From positions 1 through 6,566 of the forward strand of contig JABMQA010000975.1 in the NCBI GenBank assembly GCA_013203545.1: a stretch of DNA of 6,566 bases, given 5' to 3'. A model generated the notes under the pieces. It was given only the letters and a program-made list of their open reading frames with translations. It searched no databases and was not told where the DNA came from. The position numbers and the translations under genes were made by a program. The DNA is from Bacteroidota bacterium. GTDB lineage: Bacteria > Bacteroidota > Bacteroidia > Bacteroidales > 4484-276. Shown here piece by piece: positions 4,148 to 6,566 of this stretch (positions within the stretch are counted from its first letter, which is position 1; each line of letters begins with the position of its first letter).

Positions 4148-6430
4148 ATGAAATACCTTAAAATTCTAACCCGAAATTGCACACCGGTTTTAATCATGTT
4201 TTTCCTTTCAATAATCCTAATCCCGCTCACCAAACTAAAAGCACAGGAAGAACCCGATCCTTCCAAACTAACCATCGACAGGATATTTGCTTCCGGCGAA
4301 TTATATGGCGACCGCTTTAACCAGGCCCGCTGGATTGAAGATGGAAAAGCCTACACCGCATTGGAGCCATCCGAAGGATTTGAGCAGGCCACTGATATTG
4401 TAAAGTATGAAACCAAAAGTGGTGAAAAATCCATCATGGTACCGGCCGGTGATTTGATTCCCGAAGGTATGGACCAACCTCTGGAAGTTGATAATTATGA
4501 GTGGTCGAACGATAAAACGATGATCCTTGTCTTTACCAACACGCGCAGGGTGTGGCGTTATAATACCAGGGGCGATTACTATATTTTGAACCTCGGCACC
4601 AAAGTGCTGAAAAAACTTGGTCCAGGCCTCCCGGAATCCTCCCTGATGTTCGCCAAATTTTCGCCTGACGACAACAAAGTGGCCTATGTAAGCGAACATA
4701 ATTTGTATGTTGAGGATATAAATTCAGGGGAAATCATACAATTAACCTATGATGGTACCGAAAGCCTGATCAATGGCACCTTTGACTGGGCCTACGAGGA
4801 GGAGTTCTTTTGCCGCGATGGTTTCAGATGGAGCCCTGATAGCGAGAGGATCGCATATTGGCAGGTGGATGCATCGGAGATCAAGGATTTTTTGATGATC
4901 AACAATACTGATTCCGTTTACTCTTTTATAATTCCTGTTGAGTATCCCAAAGTTGGTGAGGATCCGTCAAGCGCAAGGATAGGCGTGATTCCGGTTGGTG
5001 GCGGCGAAACGGTATGGATGAATATTCCGGGAGACCCCAAACAACACTACCCGGTAAGAATGCTCTGGGCAGATGATTCGGAGGCGTTTTTGGTTCAACA
5101 ACTAAACCGGAAGCAAAATACCAACAAAGTGTGGTATTGCAAACCAAAAACAGGGCTGGCAAAAAATGTCTTTACCGATCGTGATGATGCCTGGCTGGAC
5201 CTTGTGGAGGACTGGATGTGGATGGATAACGGGAAATATTTCACATGGCTAAGCGAAAGGGATGGCTGGAGACATCTGTACCTTATTTCAAAAACGGGTG
5301 ACGAGGAAAAGCTGATTACCCTGGGTGAATTCGATGTAATAAGTATTGCCGAGATTGATCCCAAAAGTAATTACGCCTATTTTATGGCTTCGCCTGATAA
5401 TCCCGGACAAAGCTATTTGTATCGCATCAAGCTGGACGGGAAAAGCAAGGCCGAAAGGATCACACCGGCCGATGAACCGGGGACACATCAATACCAGGTG
5501 GCACCCGGCGGGAAATATGCATTTCACACATGGTCGGATATCAATACCCCGGGTGTGACCGAACTGGTATCCCTGCCCAAACATAAAACCCTTCGCGTTC
5601 TTGTGGATAATGAGCGCTTAAAAAACACACTTTCGAACCTGGATCTGCCAAAAGCTGAATTCTTCCGGGTAACCGCTGAAAATGGAGTTGTAATGGATGG
5701 TTTTATGATCAAACCTCCCGATTTCGATGCAGGAAAAAAATACCCTGTTCTGTTTTACGTATATGGTGAGCCATGGAATCAAACGGTTCTTGATCGTTGG
5801 GGAGCGGCAAGTATGTGGCACAGGATGCTTGCCCAGCAAGGCTATTTGGTAATGTCAGTTGATAACAGGGGGACACCCGCTCCCAGGGGACGCGAATGGC
5901 GCAAAAGTATTTACCGGAAAATTGGTGTGATCAATTCGCTGGACCAGGCAAATGCTGCAAAAGAGATCATGAAATGGGAGTTTGTTGACCCGGATCGGAC
6001 AGCAGTTTGGGGATGGAGTGGTGGCGGAACCATGACACTGAACCTTATGTTCAGGTATCCCGAAATCTATGAGGCTGGTTTGTCGGTGGCGCCGGTCACC
6101 AATCAATTCTTTTATGATAACATTTACCAGGAACGGTATATGGGGTTGAAATCCGAAAATCCTGAAGATTTCATCGAAGGGTCACCCATCACCTATGCCA
6201 AAGATCTGGAAGGCGACCTGCTGGTTGTTCATGGTACCGGCGATGACAACGTCCATTATCAGAATACGGAGGTGTTAATCAACGAATTGATCCGGCACAA
6301 TAAGATGTTCCAGGTCATGCCGTATCCCAACCGGTCGCATAGTATTTATGAGGGCCGCAATACCACACGGCACGTCTATACGCTACTAACCAAATACCTC
6401 AATGAGCATATCGAGCCGGGGGGCAAATAA
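4148..6430 (+). CDS. Dipeptidyl peptidase IV (peptidase family S9B), exported
   Basis: A serine exopeptidase that removes N-terminal dipeptides, usually with Pro or Ala in second position; in Bacteroidota such enzymes act in the periplasm on oligopeptides before uptake. The 760 residues match the family length. Layout: signal peptide about 1-32 (hydrophobic VLIMFFLSIILIPL, then KAQ), eight-bladed propeller domain about 40-500, alpha/beta-hydrolase domain about 510-757. The double-Glu motif DWAYEEE (E218, E219, binding the substrate amino terminus) marks it as DPP IV-like rather than an oligopeptidase. Triad: S624 in GWSGGG, D699 in HGTGDDNVH, H731 in NRSHSIYEG. Oxyanion Tyr is Y539 in VYGEP; S1-pocket tyrosines Y656 and Y660 lie in YDNIYQERYMGL; N701 is also kept. 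GWSGGG differs from GWSYGG of the human enzyme. Start ATG 4148 lacks a ribosome site. It stands alone, convergent with the next gene. Confidence 0.93.
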   Translation: MKYLKILTRNCTPVLIMFFLSIILIPLTKLKAQEEPDPSKLTIDRIFASGELYGDRFNQARWIEDGKAYTALEPSEGFEQATDIVKYETKSGEKSIMVPAGDLIPEGMDQPLEVDNYEWSNDKTMILVFTNTRRVWRYNTRGDYYILNLGTKVLKKLGPGLPESSLMFAKFSPDDNKVAYVSEHNLYVEDINSGEIIQLTYDGTESLINGTFDWAYEEEFFCRDGFRWSPDSERIAYWQVDASEIKDFLMINNTDSVYSFIIPVEYPKVGEDPSSARIGVIPVGGGETVWMNIPGDPKQHYPVRMLWADDSEAFLVQQLNRKQNTNKVWYCKPKTGLAKNVFTDRDDAWLDLVEDWMWMDNGKYFTWLSERDGWRHLYLISKTGDEEKLITLGEFDVISIAEIDPKSNYAYFMASPDNPGQSYLYRIKLDGKSKAERITPADEPGTHQYQVAPGGKYAFHTWSDINTPGVTELVSLPKHKTLRVLVDNERLKNTLSNLDLPKAEFFRVTAENGVVMDGFMIKPPDFDAGKKYPVLFYVYGEPWNQTVLDRWGAASMWHRMLAQQGYLVMSVDNRGTPAPRGREWRKSIYRKIGVINSLDQANAAKEIMKWEFVDPDRTAVWGWSGGGTMTLNLMFRYPEIYEAGLSVAPVTNQFFYDNIYQERYMGLKSENPEDFIEGSPITYAKDLEGDLLVVHGTGDDNVHYQNTEVLINELIRHNKMFQVMPYPNRSHSIYEGRNTTRHVYTLLTKYLNEHIEPGGK

Positions 6431-6465
6431 TAAACTCCTATACAGAATAGTGGCGGGTGGTGGCT

Positions 6466-6564
6466 TTAAAAATTTTTATGTTCCTGTTTTGACTTCCAGG
6501 TGTAACGTTTTGGGATGAGCTTTATAAATTCAACACAATCAGCTGCTTTTAACAGATAGGCTTT
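6466..6564 (-). CDS. C-terminal end of an unidentified protein, cut by window edge
   Basis: On the minus strand the only frame that stays open from the window edge encodes 32 residues (KAYLLKAADCVEFIKLIPKR, then YTWKSKQEHKNF) and ends in TAA at 6468-6466. The mix of hydrophobic and basic residues is plausible for a real C-terminus, and both plus-strand and the other minus-strand frames are full of stops. It would be convergent with the peptidase gene, with 35 nt between stops. The family is not recognisable, and with so few codons an open frame by chance is possible. Confidence 0.35.
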   Translation of the reverse strand, partial: KAYLLKAADCVEFIKLIPKRYTWKSKQEHKNF

Positions 6565-6566
6565 AC

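Noticed and set aside
4301..4699. Several long antisense frames within the peptidase gene (for example 4301-4699, 5288-5584, 5855-6106)
   Set aside because: They are shadows of a strongly supported gene; none has a signal peptide, domain motif or promoter of its own.
6467..6478. Palindrome TAAAAATTTTTA between the convergent peptidase and right-edge gene, considered as a bidirectional terminator
   Set aside because: It is pure A/T without a GC stem and overlaps the stop codon of the right-edge frame, so a terminator call is not supported.

Overview
The window looks like ordinary chromosome from a member of the Bacteroidota. The evidence is moderate GC with AT-rich spacers, genes that mostly lack a Shine-Dalgarno sequence, promoter-like TAnnTTTG boxes, and a protein content typical of the phylum: a secreted dipeptidyl peptidase IV, an SSS-family sodium symporter, a small secreted protein of a type common in Bacteroidota, and TadA. 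I cannot name a genus from the sequence.

Layout from left to right. On the minus strand, a thioredoxin-fold/glutaredoxin two-domain protein (ends at 313) is followed after 28 nt by groES, which runs off the left edge; groEL would be expected just outside. A 467-nt spacer (916-1382) separates this unit from a plus-strand unit made of an SSS transporter (1383-2810) and tadA (2844-3287). The spacer is unusually structured. It holds a promoter candidate for each side, a 14-bp perfect palindrome with an extra half-site, a large palindrome of eight CTCTGTG-like units phased every 10-11 nt, and a 13-bp direct repeat with a 14/16 inverted repeat next to it. The direct and inverted repeats could mark a small non-autonomous insertion.

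Right after tadA lies a junction that looks like damage. A plus-strand gene start (signal peptide plus the start of a probable beta-helix protein) runs for only about 34 codons. It then collides with a minus-strand gene for a secreted, probable envelope protein whose 3' part is also missing. The two fragments meet tail to tail near 3405-3411, as if one deletion, or an assembly chimera, had removed both 3' ends.

A 308-nt spacer with little in it precedes a complete periplasmic dipeptidyl peptidase IV (4148-6430) that keeps the full catalytic set. The last 100 nt hold the C-terminal end of an unidentified gene on the minus strand.

I do not see a convincing new multi-gene system, CRISPR array, toxin-antitoxin pair, phage or complete insertion sequence. 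The best leads are the gene-fragment junction at about 3405 and the repeat-rich spacer at 1046-1367.
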